Assembly: GCA_022570795.1 (NCBI GenBank)
Contig: JAKUDP010000028.1
Span: 930,001-994,000 of the forward strand
Origin: Sphaerulina vaccinii
Taxonomy: Eukaryota > Ascomycota > Dothideomycetes > Mycosphaerellales > Mycosphaerellaceae
Length of the DNA: 64,000 nucleotides
Direction of reading: 5' to 3'
Shown here: in pieces, positions 33,639 through 43,972 of the stretch
How positions within the stretch are numbered: position 1 is the first letter of the stretch
Layout of the letters: the number at the start of each line of letters is the position of its first letter
Notes under the pieces: generated by a model
Seen by the model: only the letters and a program-made list of their open reading frames with translations
The model's database searches: none
Told to the model about the DNA's origin: nothing
Position numbers and translations under genes: made by a program

Positions 33639-35294
33639 TCATTTGTCCTTTCCTTCTTGTGGGAGACAGTATGTCGTAAGCGTTGTATACGGAGCGTCTG
33701 CCTTCGTTTGTGTCAGCGACTCTCCTTGCTGCGAAACGTTCAAAGCCATTCCGCCTTCGCATAATGCACCAAAGTGCCAGGGGTGGTGTGCAAGTGATGG
33801 TATATTATTCAGCGCCTGTGAAGTCTCCGTGCTCGATTGCTCGTTCTCGGTACTTGGAGGAAGAGCGCCCAGCACGATCGCAGGAGATACTTCTGAAGAG
33901 TCGGTGCCGGGACGTCGGAGGTGCTCTTTTGGTCCAAGTAGACAGAAAACGATACTTTCGCCCTCTTTGACAATTTGTCCCAGTGCTTGCTTCCTGCCGG
34001 CTGCCATCATTTCCTCCGTGGTATCTCCTTCGAACGTAAAGTTCCAGCCCTGGTCACCGCGAAGCTCGCGTGTGCTGTACTGCCAATCTGGGTCCAGACT
34101 CAGTAGGCCAGCTTTCTTACCCCAACCTCCTCCTCCAGAAAGGACTTTGCATAGTCGAGCTCCTGATTGTAACGCACCTAACAGGCCACCTTGACTTATA
34201 GATTCGCGACTGGGATCTAGCAGCCTCTGTTGTAAGGAATCCGCATCAAGCTCTAGAAGACCTCCGAGCAAGGTCTTCCGTTTGTATATACGGTCGTCAG
34301 CTTCAGGGATGATCAGAGCCCAAACTTGCACAGGCTCTGGCGACATGTCCTTAATGGCAAAGTAGCTAGAGACAGCAGCTTCTAGCTCTTGCGACGCAGA
34401 GAATACCTTTGGGCTTACTGCTTGGCCGGTCTCCAGATTTGACGGAGACGCGGGCAGTGCTGATAGCTTTCTGACGATATTGCCCATTGAGCTGACAACA
34501 AGCCGGGGCAAGGTCAGAGGCAAAAGAGGCGCCTTCAACGTCGCAGTACCCTTCGTGATCTCGTTTGGTAGTGGTAGACTCGCTGACTCAAGGCGTTGTG
34601 AGGCCTGCTTGCGTAGTTGTCCACTGAGTGGTTCGAACTGATATTTCGTATAGACTAAAGTCGACGGCATCCCAGTGCTGAAGATGGTCTGCGCCAGCGG
34701 CATCTGGGCAGAAATATGGCGAGGACCTTGACGTGACTCTGTCAACATGTCGAATGATATCGATCCTGGTTTGCTGGAGTTTGGCTGCAGCGGCAGTTGC
34801 GATTCCGTGTTGGATTGCACCGGGTCAGTGATCAAAGCATAGCCAATGCCTTCGACACCATCTGGTGCGTTGCCTGGCACTGGGAGCCGGTCCACGACTG
34901 CAACAATTGCATTCAGAGGCTTGGATGTGGTAGGATTTGTATGGAAGCGCTGCAGTACCCCGAGTGGGAAGTCTGTATCTAGGGCATGCTTCGCGAATGA
35001 AGGCGTTACAAGTAGAGCTAACAGAGATGGATTCTCATTCGATCGAGGGGGTTTCCCAAGCGGTTCAGGCTTGATCTGGGAGAGCAGATCAGCTACTCTC
35101 GTGTTACCCGGCGCGCGAGCAGCCACTGTTCCCATGAACACGCCATGTTGGGATCGATCTCCATCATCTCGCGATGCTGCATAGTTTCTGCGGCATTGAC
35201 GCTGCACACGCTGATTCCATTGAGCCAGAAGTGGTGTTGAGCACTGGTAAGATCTAGCCTTGGTATGCCGTGTGATGAAGTTCCTGCTGAGCAT
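33639..35294 (-). CDS. conserved fungal protein, probable mitochondrial leader
   Basis: 551 aa, no recognised domain. The start at 35294 gives MLSRNFITRHTKARSYQCST, rich in Arg/Ser/Thr without acids, as in mitochondrial presequences, with RNYAASRDD following as a possible cleavage region. The frame is open further upstream to 35966, but that part overlaps the divergent mannosyltransferase and looks random. Structured stretches include NPSLLALLVTPSFAKHALDT, LNAIVAVVDRLPVPG, LPRLVVSSMGNIVRKLSALP and GALQSGARLCKVLSGGGGWG followed by KKAGLLSLDPDWQY. I believe homologues exist widely in filamentous ascomycetes but recall no function. The frame continues beyond the TGA stop (see 32862-33638); a spliced form would be 780 aa. 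Confidence 0.75.
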   Translation of the reverse strand: MLSRNFITRHTKARSYQCSTPLLAQWNQRVQRQCRRNYAASRDDGDRSQHGVFMGTVAARAPGNTRVADLLSQIKPEPLGKPPRSNENPSLLALLVTPSFAKHALDTDFPLGVLQRFHTNPTTSKPLNAIVAVVDRLPVPGNAPDGVEGIGYALITDPVQSNTESQLPLQPNSSKPGSISFDMLTESRQGPRHISAQMPLAQTIFSTGMPSTLVYTKYQFEPLSGQLRKQASQRLESASLPLPNEITKGTATLKAPLLPLTLPRLVVSSMGNIVRKLSALPASPSNLETGQAVSPKVFSASQELEAAVSSYFAIKDMSPEPVQVWALIIPEADDRIYKRKTLLGGLLELDADSLQQRLLDPSRESISQGGLLGALQSGARLCKVLSGGGGWGKKAGLLSLDPDWQYSTRELRGDQGWNFTFEGDTTEEMMAAGRKQALGQIVKEGESIVFCLLGPKEHLRRPGTDSSEVSPAIVLGALPPSTENEQSSTETSQALNNIPSLAHHPWHFGALCEGGMALNVSQQGESLTQTKADAPYTTLTTYCLPQEGKDK

Positions 35295-35748
35295 TTGGAG
35301 AAACCCTCGAAAATGCTCTATGAGCTGGGTCGAATGGCAACGCGCTTTATCTGGGCACCCAATGGCCTGGTTCCGTGCTTGGAGGAGGTAAGTGTGACCT
35401 GATTGCGAGTTCGGAGTTCCTGACGTCTGATTGCTTGATCGTGATATCTGTCGCGGCTGTTGCCCAATGCACGCGGTTGCACTGGCGTCTGGCGATGTGG
35501 TGGTTTGGCGATGAGAAATATTGAGGCCGAAGTGATGACGGAGAAGACCAGAAGGCTGAACCTGAAACACGTACCAAGAACCCTGCATAACCCTAGCGCG
35601 CTGCGGGAGAGGTGAATTAGTGGAGCCGATCAATACGGAGACAATTCCATCTTCTTCCTCTTGGTTGTGTTGTTGCATATGTTGCAGTTCGACTGAACAC
35701 TCCCTCACGCGAATGCGCTGGTCCGCAGGATAAGCAACGACCCTCACC
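35295..35748. promoter_or_regulatory. divergent promoter region
   Basis: 454 bp between the starts of the probable mitochondrial protein and the GT62 mannosyltransferase. No specific site recognised. Confidence 0.4.
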
Positions 35749-36942
35749 ATGGCCGTGTCACGCTCGCTACGGCGGAACCACACCATCACATATGTGCTCT
35801 CGGCGATGCTGGGCATCGGCTTCCTCTGGTTCTTGTTTGGCGACAGCACGACGATGCCCTCCATCTCCACTGCACCTCGACAACTACTGAAGAGCAAAGA
35901 TGCCGCCTCCAACGCGCTCTCGCCACCATCACTGCCCTTCCGCAAACCGGCCACGCTGGGCCCCAATGAGGTTGCTCCACCACCGCCAGTTGTTCACTAC
36001 CACATGAACAATGTGACAACCACCGCCGACCCAGTGGGGAACAGAGAGTCAATCCTCATCCTCACTCCTCTGGCACGATTCTATCAGGAATACTGGGACA
36101 ACCTGATCAAGCTGTCATATCCACATGATCTGATCTCGTTGGGCTTTATCATACCAAAGGGGAGAGAAGGGAATCTAGCAACCTCGCAATTGCAGGAGAG
36201 GATATCAAAAACACAGGCGCCAACGAACAAGAATCGTTTTGCTTCCATCACGATCCTAAGACAGGACAATGAACCGCCAAATGGCCAGTCCGAGTCAGAG
36301 CGACATGCCATGGCAGCACAAAAGGAGCGACGCGCGGCTATGAGTAGGGCGAGAAATAGTCTGCTATTTACGACACTGGGTCCTACGACGTCTTGGGTAT
36401 TGTGGCTAGACAGCGATGTTGTGGAGACGCCACCTACCTTGATTCAAGATTTGGCTTCGCATGATCAGGCAATCATAGTGCCGAATTGCATGCAGAGATA
36501 TTACAACAAGGACAAGGAAGCAGACGATGTGCGACCTTACGACTTCAATAGCTGGCAAGACTCTCCAACTGCTCAGGAGCTAGGTAAGAAGATGGGTCCG
36601 GACGAGATACTGCTGGAAGGATATGCGGAACTGGCGACCTACCGATCGCTGATGGCTTACATGGCTGGTATGTGATGCGGGCCTAAGCAAATGTCGTCTT
36701 CAGAGTGTATGCTAACTGTTACTGCAGATCCACATGGCGACCCGAGGAAACGAATCGATCTTGACGGAGTTGGAGGTACTGCACTTCTCGTCAAAGCAGA
36801 CGTGCATCGGGATGGAGCCATGTTCCCACCTTTCCCATTCTACCACCTGATCGAGACTGAGGGCTTTGCGAAGATGGCAAGCCGTTTACAGTGGAATTCG
36901 TCTGGGCTTCCCAATTACTTCGTGTATCATTATAACGAATGA
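35749..36942 (+). CDS. GT62 mannosyltransferase (Anp1/Van1/Mnn9 family)
   Basis: Golgi alpha-mannosyltransferase of the mannan polymerase complexes, 377 aa from exons 35749-36667 and 36728-36942. Type II membrane topology: a short basic cytosolic tail (MAVSRSLRRNH) and one signal-anchor helix at about residues 13-31, then a disordered stem. The catalytic domain begins at ESILILTPLARFYQEYWDNL. The metal-binding DxD motif is in WVLWLDSDVVETPP. The C-terminal GVGGTALLVKADVHRDGAMF and FAKMASRLQ are typical of the family. Which of the Anp1, Van1 or Mnn9 branches it belongs to was not settled. It shares its 5' region with the divergent gene at 35294. Confidence 0.92.
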
Positions 36943-37174
36943 AGTCGGCTGGTTACAGTCTGATGTGATTATCTTTGGCGAGGTGTTATGGCGTACCAAA
37001 TAGGGAGTGGTGAGCATAAAGCATAGAGCAAGCATAGCGAGGGGAAATTGTGTCTGTACATTGAAGCTATACGATTCGGATGAGCAATCCAGCAAGATCC
37101 GAGACACATATACTCCACCCTCCACGCATACAGGAGGCTATCAGGGATGTAAAGTGCCACAGCATACGAAGATG

Positions 37175-38267
37175 CTACACTTCAGGCTTATTCAACGTCC
37201 GCATCACACCCTCAAAAGCCACCAATGCCATCGCATTCGCCGGAAAAGCTCTCAAGAAGCACGGAACAAATCCTCGCCAGTATCCTTTCCAGCCACTTTC
37301 TCTATACACTGCCACAGCAGCATCTCTCCACCGCGGAAACTTCCTACCAGAATCAAGTGGATCCGTCATAATCCTCTGCTTTACGACATCGCTAGGATAA
37401 CTGAAAAGCCAGAAGACCTGAGCTGATAACCCTCCTGCCCAGAAGTTGACTGCTGGTGCGCTGAGATTTGTGCGTTCTTGGAACTGCCGTGTAAAGATAT
37501 CGTAGGTAGACCACCAGAAGAAAAACGATGTTCGAAAGATGATCGTCGCTAGCAGACCATGATAAAGTCCTCGAACACCATGACCGCCGTAAATCTTCTT
37601 AGCTGCATCGATTGGTCCGGCATATTGTCGTTTGGATTTGTCGGCTTGGTATTGTACTTGTAAGCGAGCTTTGATATGCTCGACGGGAGCTGCGATGAAG
37701 GAGACTGTCCATCCTGCGGCCATTCCAGCGATCCCGTGGCCGAATGCTGGGAGCTTGCTATTAGAAGCGTGACCGTTTCGTGCTTGGTAGTAAGGCTGGA
37801 AGACGTTCTCGTTCAGAAGTCGACGGTAGAGAGTTAGTGAGCCTAGCATTACGCTGTCCATGCACATCCAGCCTATGAGAGGTGGTGTTGCTCCCTGGTT
37901 ACATAGTCAGATCATTATATCGTTATTGGCGCGACAGAAGATCATACCTTGTACAGACCATTGACGCCCTCCTTCCTGAGTGTCTGCATCAATGCATCGA
38001 CGGGTCCCTTGAATTGATCATGTTTGGAAGTCTGCAATCGAACCTTGACGGTATCGAATGGGTGTCTGTATACACATTAGTATCACATCCACAAAGCTCC
38101 AGTCATGATATAGTAAAGACTCACCCGACAGCGAGTTTCGTAACACCTGAGAAAACGCCTGCTACGAAACCTTTCCAGTTGCCGCCCTTTTGGGTTGCTA
38201 CTATAGCTTCTTGAGGTGCCGCTTGCTGTGCGGATGGTAAGCCATTGTTGGCCTCATCGACAGGCAT
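37175..38267 (-). CDS. mitochondrial carrier (SLC25 family)
   Basis: Inner-mitochondrial-membrane solute carrier, 326 aa from exons 38267-38125, 38065-37948 and 37894-37175. Three homologous repeats are visible. Repeat 1 has HPFDTVKVRLQ (after the first splice) with EGVNGLYKGATPPLIG. Repeat 2 has APVEHIKARLQVQYQ with HGVRGLYHGLLATIIF. Repeat 3 has YPSDVVKQRIM with SGWKGYWRGFVPCFLRAFP. The first Px(D/E)xx(K/R) motif spans exon 2 and the second is altered to APVEHIK. The ATG at 38267 starts MPVDEANNGLP; no ATG lies further upstream in frame. The pattern resembles the YMC/carnitine-type branch, but substrate contact residues were not resolved, so transport specificity is open. Confidence 0.92.
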
Positions 38268-38544
38268 GGAGAACTGGAATAAGAAGACTCTCCGCTTTGA
38301 TGAACATTTCGATGTCTTGAGCGCTGCGTTCACCAGAAGTGCTCTCAGGTCAAGGTGGTCGGAGATAGTGCTGCAGCCCCCGGCACGCTAAATGACGGTA
38401 TGAATCATGACTGTTGTTGATATTATTGATTACGTTTGGTAGCCCGCCTGAAACTAACACACTAAGGACTCATTCCTATCGACAGAAAACATGTAGTTAC
38501 TCTGCAGACGTGACCATCAAGGTCGCACATCACATACCCAAGAA

Positions 38545-39504
38545 ATGGCCTCCTCAGCCAACAACAACGCAACCTCACGAGTCGTTCCCAACACCAAAGT
38601 ATGGACGACCTTGATCACCAACACAGCCTACCTCTCTGGCCTCCTCACCCTTGATGCCTCTCTCAAGTTCGTGGGATCGAAGTATCCTCTCATCGCCCTG
38701 TATACCGACACCTTCCCGCCTGAAGGCCATGCCGCCCTAGATGCTCGAAGAATTCCCAAACAACGCGTCGAATACTTGCTCCCGTCAGCGAGCAAAGACT
38801 TCTCCAACGACCCACGCTTCTACGACTGCTGGTCGAAGCTCACGCCCTTCAGCCTCACCGAATATGAGCGAGTCGTGCAGCTGGATAGTGACATGTTAGT
38901 CCTACAGAATATGGATGAGTTGATGGATATACCGCTCGATGGAGCTGAGGTCGAAGGGAAGGGAAATAGAGTATTTGCGGCAAGTCACGCTTGTGTCTGC
39001 AATCCGCTCAAGAAACCGCATTATCCGAAAGACTGGATTCCTGAGAATTGTGCTTTTACTACTCAGCATTCGAAGGCTGAGGAGGCGCAGACATCTGGTG
39101 CTCCTTCTTCGGCTGGTTTGGCGATGCCGAATGGTGGTCTTCAAGTTGTCATTCCTTCTATTGCGACGTACAACTTGATCTCAGAACGCTTGCAAGATCC
39201 TAGTGCCATGGCGTATGATTTTGCGGATCAGTCTTTGTTGGGAGATCTCTTCCATGGACGATGGGTCGCACTGCCATATACGTATAATGCGTTGAAGACA
39301 TTGAGATGGAAAGGCGTGCATGATGCGATTTGGAGGGATGATAAGGTGAAGAACGTGCATTATATCTTGAGCCCGAAGCCGTGGGATGAGAACGAAGAGC
39401 AGAAGAAAGCGGAGGGGAGAGAGGAGGCGCATCAGTGGTGGTGGGATATCAATGAGAAGAGGCTGAAGGATGAAAAGAAGAATGGCATTGACGATGGCTT
39501 CTAG
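38545..39504 (+). CDS. GT8 glycosyltransferase, glycogenin/galactinol-synthase-like
   Basis: Retaining glycosyltransferase of 319 aa, one exon. Hallmarks: KVWTTLITNTAYLSGLLTLD at the N-terminus, LIALYTDTFP, the metal-binding DxD in RVVQLDSDMLVLQNMDELMD, FNGG-like region AMPNGGLQVVIPS, DQSLLGDLFHGRW, and the C-terminal HYILSPKPWDE, which supplies the third metal ligand. No signal peptide or membrane helix is visible, so it is probably cytosolic. The donor is likely UDP-sugar; the acceptor is unknown. It lacks the long C-terminal glycogen-synthase-binding extension of true glycogenins, so a role as self-glucosylating primer is doubtful. Confidence 0.9.
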   Translation: MASSANNNATSRVVPNTKVWTTLITNTAYLSGLLTLDASLKFVGSKYPLIALYTDTFPPEGHAALDARRIPKQRVEYLLPSASKDFSNDPRFYDCWSKLTPFSLTEYERVVQLDSDMLVLQNMDELMDIPLDGAEVEGKGNRVFAASHACVCNPLKKPHYPKDWIPENCAFTTQHSKAEEAQTSGAPSSAGLAMPNGGLQVVIPSIATYNLISERLQDPSAMAYDFADQSLLGDLFHGRWVALPYTYNALKTLRWKGVHDAIWRDDKVKNVHYILSPKPWDENEEQKKAEGREEAHQWWWDINEKRLKDEKKNGIDDGF

Positions 39505-40585
39505 GCCAAGTCTTGAGAAGGACGAGCTCCTGTATCGAAGCCTGCTTCGTTAGCACAACTTGAGGAATCGAAGCGTCTCTGCTGCTGATGCGCTCAATGA
39601 TAAGTGCCCAATAATGGCGAAGGTCACTCATGAGTTCGTGAGAGGTCGCGCTTCGTCCTGCACCTCTAGACATGCTAGTTTAGGGCGAGCTCTTGGTAGG
39701 ACATCGATGTAGAGCTGAATCCCGACTCTTCGATGGTATAAAGGACTGTAGCAGTGGCTAGATCTTCCTGGCAACGAGACCAGCCGAGTAGGGCCATACT
39801 AAAGGCCAAAATATCGAAGCTAGAAATCGATCTGTCAAACTATCGTGTGGCTTGACCCTCTGTCAAAGGTGGCTTGTTTGCGAGATGATTGAAGCTCGTC
39901 GTGATATCGTGGTTGTTGAAATGCTTCATCACAGACTAGACTGACATGTATATCTACGGTGGATGGAGGCCTGTCCTCGTCATTCTGCTGGTACCTTGCA
40001 TCTCGTGTGCATGATCAAGCCTGTTTGCACGACGCATATGCCACCAGTCACGATGTGGCTTTGCGTGCCGAAGACTATTTTATGCTTCGATAAGCCATGC
40101 GTTCGCGAGATGACAGTGTCCTGTAGTCCTGCTAGTGCCAGCGCAGGGTCCCATATTGGCCGTTGTCGTTGCGGGTCAGCAGATGAGGTCTGAACATGTC
40201 ATCGTTGGGGGTGGAGTGGAGGAGTTGTTGTAGAAGTAGGGAAGGACGCATGTGTCGCAGATTGATTTGAAACGTGAACTTCAAGCTCCCTGTCGATCTT
40301 GAGCTCTCCTTCTACTCACTCTCAGTCTACACCACGCTCTGCACATCCCATACCATACACACCATCCACGACAGGACACTAACAGCCCGTCCCTGACTCG
40401 CCTTGCCTTCCATCAACAACCTGAACGACAGCGACATCGACATCGACTGATAGGAGCTCCGTTACGCGCCCACGCGAGCATACCGACATTTACCTTAGGA
40501 GCCATCACCGCGACAGTATCCCAGTCTACGACAACAACCTCCCCTCACACGCGCATCTGTGGGCGAACCGCAGACCGTCCTCGCC
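39505..40585. promoter_or_regulatory. intergenic; leader of the Arf gene
   Basis: 1.08 kb. Small open frames at 39449-39673 (minus) and 39963-40193 (plus) have no recognisable features. The last 300 bp before 40586 are C/A-rich with CTCACTCTC tracts, as in a long fungal 5' leader. Confidence 0.4.
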
Positions 40586-41267
40586 ATGGGTCAAAAAATA
40601 TCGAAGCTCATGAACCAGATCTTCGGGTCAAAAGAAATGCGCCTGTTGATGCTGGGTCTCGATGCAGCGGGCAAGACAAGTACGTTCTGAACAGGGCGCA
40701 TACACGAATTGGCTACAGCGACTGACTATACTTCGATGTACACAGCAATCCTCTATAAGCTCAAGCTCGATACCGATGTCACAACGATTCCTACAGTCGG
40801 CTTCAACGTGGAAACTGTCACGTATAAGAACACCAAATTCAACGTATGGGACGTCGGCGGACAAGACAAGATCCGACCATTGTGGAGGCACTACTTCAGC
40901 GGAACGCAAGGACTCATCTTCGTGATTGATTCCAATGATAGAGACAGGATGGAGGAGGCACGGAGCGAACTGGCAAGAATCATACAGGATCGGGAAATGA
41001 AAGATGCGCTGCTCCTGGTCTTTGCGAACAAGCAGGATATTCCTGGTGGTGAGTTCGAGATAAGTGTGCGGAGCGAAGAGACAGGATGCTGATCAATACG
41101 TGTTTGCAGCGATGAGGCCAAAGGAAGTATCGGACATGCTTGACCTACAACGAATAGCGAAAGACCACACCTGGAAGGTCGAGCCCAGCTGTGCGACCAC
41201 CGGCGAAGGCATCTTCGAAGGTCTTGCATGGCTCAGCAGCAACGTGAAACTTCCTAGTCAGAAGTGA
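40586..41267 (+). CDS. arfB: ADP-ribosylation factor, Arf6-like small GTPase
   Basis: Membrane-traffic GTPase, 184 aa from exons 40586-40679, 40746-41048 and 41110-41267. Gly2 (MGQKISKLMNQIFGSKEMRL) is the expected N-myristoylation site. Nucleotide motifs: G1 GLDAAGKT spanning the first junction, switch I with TIPTVGFNVE, G3 WDVGGQDKIRPLWRHYF, G4 NKQD, and G5 CATTG. The sequence VTYKNTKFNVWDVGG is nearer the Arf6/ArfB branch than Arf1, which suggests a role at the plasma membrane in endocytosis and polarity (inference from the family). The donor after codon PG|G of DIPGAM was chosen because it gives a canonical GTGAGT site. Confidence 0.95.
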
Positions 41268-41987
41268 GCGATTCAGCTGTTGCTTTAATGCAGCCCACCA
41301 ACACCAATCACCGAAGCGTGAGACGAGCACAACATTGCCGACTCCTTGCGACTCCAAAGTCCGATTCGACGCCGTTCAGCTCGAGAAACTGGACGGATCA
41401 CTTCAGAGCTCAAAGAAGACAGAGAACCACGACACCGACGAACAGAGAACCCAGTTATGGCTTCTTCAGATACCCCCAACATTCCGCTTACAGCACGCTC
41501 TCGAGCTAGGCTTGAGCGGAATTTTCCTTTTGCATATCTTCCCATACCATACCCTTGTACTAATATACGAAAGAGCGCGAACGAGAGACGGACAGAGAAA
41601 GAACGAGGAGCGGGTGATCTGACAAGGACAAGCGAGAGTCCTGTGAAGTTAGCTAATTGTAGTAGGAGTGGTCACAAAGCGTTGGGAAGACTGTATGTAT
41701 GCTTTATGCATGCATGCGAGCGAATATCAAATTTTGAGCTGACCATCAATCATATGTCTACTGCCTTCTACCCATCATCTTTGCTTTTGGTTTATCGTAA
41801 ACGTGACTGTCAGTTTCCATACCTTCCTCCTCACCATGTGCACCCACATTTGCAATCACTCTCAATCTGCAAGCGTTTCCTTTGATAGGCTCTCTCTCTC
41901 TGATTCTCGAACGATATCTGTGAGAGGGCGGGGGCCGCTTGCAGAGCCGTAGTGATTGCAAAGATCCGTGAGAATGGTTACTACCCT
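41268..41987. other. intergenic, convergent
   Basis: 720 bp between the 3' ends of the Arf and mannose-6-phosphate isomerase genes. A (CT)n run is near 41888-41900. No gene recognised. Confidence 0.45.
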
Positions 41988-43610
41988 TCAGAGGTTACCA
42001 TTTCCATTGACGGTCTTCTCGTCCAGCTCGCAGAACGCCTTGAACGTCACCAGCGGTTCACTGCCAGTACTCTCTAATACAAGCTCGGCCGTGGCGCCAA
42101 CAAAGAAGACATATCCCTCACTGATCTCCTCAGTCTTGGGTCCGACGCTGATCTTTCCTTGCCCTTTGGTGCAAATGACGATCGAAGGGCCTTCCACGGG
42201 ATCGAATGTAGCTTTGCCACCAGAAGCATTGATGTCAGTCTTCACTACGCTGAACTCCTCAATCGGAGGGTCGTAGAGTGTAGAGTTGGAGTTCGAACTA
42301 TACGCCTACAAAAGTAGTAGGTACAAGGTAAGCAAGTATCTCTGAACAACGAGAATGTGTTTCAGTAGGGTTGTCTGTGAGCTTGTCGCCACGGAAGGCG
42401 CAAGCTCAGTGAGACATTCGGAAATGGGGGATGCCTTTGGCCTGCTACTGCTTACCGTAGTGTTTAGCTTGACATATGCGTAGTCTTGGGGATTCATCTT
42501 CTGCTCCTCGATAGGTGCGTAAGAGTATGTCAAGCAAGAAGTCAAGGTATCGACGTCCTTGAACTTGGGAGTGAATCCTGCACGAATGACATTGTCGGAT
42601 GATGCCATACATTCGATGATGTCTCCTGAGAGGTAGGCGTGGATATCGTCTGCTTTGAGGAACATGGCTTCTCCTACTTCGAGCTTGACGTAGTTGAGGA
42701 AGAAGGTCACAAAGAGTCCGATATCGTTGGGAAATTGACCATTGAGACGAATCATGAGGTCAGCGAGTTCCTGTCCAGATGTGGCTGAGACGCCCGAACC
42801 GGCGAAGTTAGAGCCTTCTGATTTGGCTTGCTCGATGAGTTTCGATGCCGCTTTCTCGATCTCATCTGGGGAGCTCTTCATCAAGGACGAGAATGCTGCT
42901 TGTAGAGCCTTCTTGTTCTGCTTCGTCTTCTCGCTATCATCGGTGGTGTCCTGGCCTTGGACTGTCTTCTCAAAATTGCTGGAGGTCTCCTCGCCGACAA
43001 GCTGTCGAAGCGTGGGGACGTTCTTCAGGAAGTGTCCAATCTCACTCAAAGGTCTGAAGCCGCAAAGGCCATCAAAAGGTGTGATGGCGATCGTCATCTC
43101 AGGCTTGTGGTTGTCGTCTGGGTAATGCTCCGGATCCTTGGAGTGCAATTGCTCGGCCAGCTTCTTATTGGGATGAGCTTGAATTGACAGAGCTTTGTTG
43201 ATGCTTAGCACTTTGAACAGGAAAGGCAACTTCTGCTCGTAGCGCTTTGAAATTGCCGTAGACATCAGTGCTTGGCTGTCCTGGACCAGATCAAGTAGTG
43301 TACGTCCAGTCGCCAGGTCTTTCGACGGATTGGAAGGATGCGTGCCCATCCATAGCTGGTATATAGTCAGCTCAGCCTCTCACTTTGCCACAATGATGTA
43401 CACACTTCAGCGTATGGCTTGTCTTGCTGGATTGAGAAGTCATTGGATGGTGTCGAGGCGGCGTAGCGAGCAGCTGCCGAGTCCTTGCCAACCTTGCCCC
43501 ATTCGTAGCTGTTGCAACCTGAGACCCGTGAGGATCTATTATGGAATATGCTCGAGATATGTATCCTTTGAGCACTCACCGCATTGTAGTCGAAGCAGTG
43601 GAACCTGCAT
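41988..43610 (-). CDS. PMI40: mannose-6-phosphate isomerase, type I
   Basis: Zinc enzyme interconverting fructose-6-phosphate and mannose-6-phosphate, the entry to GDP-mannose for glycoproteins and cell wall. 453 aa from exons 43610-43580, 43518-43406, 43355-42456 and 42305-41988. N-terminus MQVPLLRLQCG then CNSYEWGKVGKDSAAARYA; PYAELWMGTHPSNPS; LPFLFKVLSINKALSIQAHP (zinc-site region); HKPEMTIAITPFDGLCGFRP; and AMFLKADDIHAYLSGDIIEC, with the conserved IRAGFTPKFKDVDTL after it. The C-terminal cupin part includes GPSIVICTKGQGKI. Intron 3 is 150 bp, longer than most here. It is divergent from SGF29 and lies 5-8 kb from two glycosyltransferase genes. Confidence 0.96.
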
Positions 43611-43972
43611 ATTTTTATCGGCTTGGATTTTGGAAGCGTCAGGAAGGCGAAACAAGGAGTGAGACGATCTTGTTGTGTGTAAGCTCTCTGGAAGTCGACA
43701 ACAGAGCGTCAATTGTAAAGTTGTTGTTGTCGAGAAGGAGTAGCCACCCACCATCTCCACGTGAAGCAGATCCACTTTGACAGGGGTCCGGATGCCTTCC
43801 CTTCCCGAAAGGCGCACCCCAAACGAACACCTTCTCCACGAACTTACTTGATCCAACTTACACGTATTTTCCATTCCATTTTAGCTTGACCGCAGAAGGC
43901 GAAGAGTATTCTCCACATTGGCAGACTGTATCGAGTGACCCGTATGCGTTCGATCTATCGCACGCATACAAG
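43611..43972. promoter_or_regulatory. divergent promoter region (PMI / SGF29)
   Basis: 362 bp that must serve both the mannose-6-phosphate isomerase and SGF29 genes. No specific site recognised. Confidence 0.45.

Noticed and set aside
35295..35966. N-terminal extension of the probable mitochondrial protein by 224 codons
   Set aside because: It would overlap the divergent mannosyltransferase and reads randomly; the ATG at 35294 gives a plausible targeting signal.
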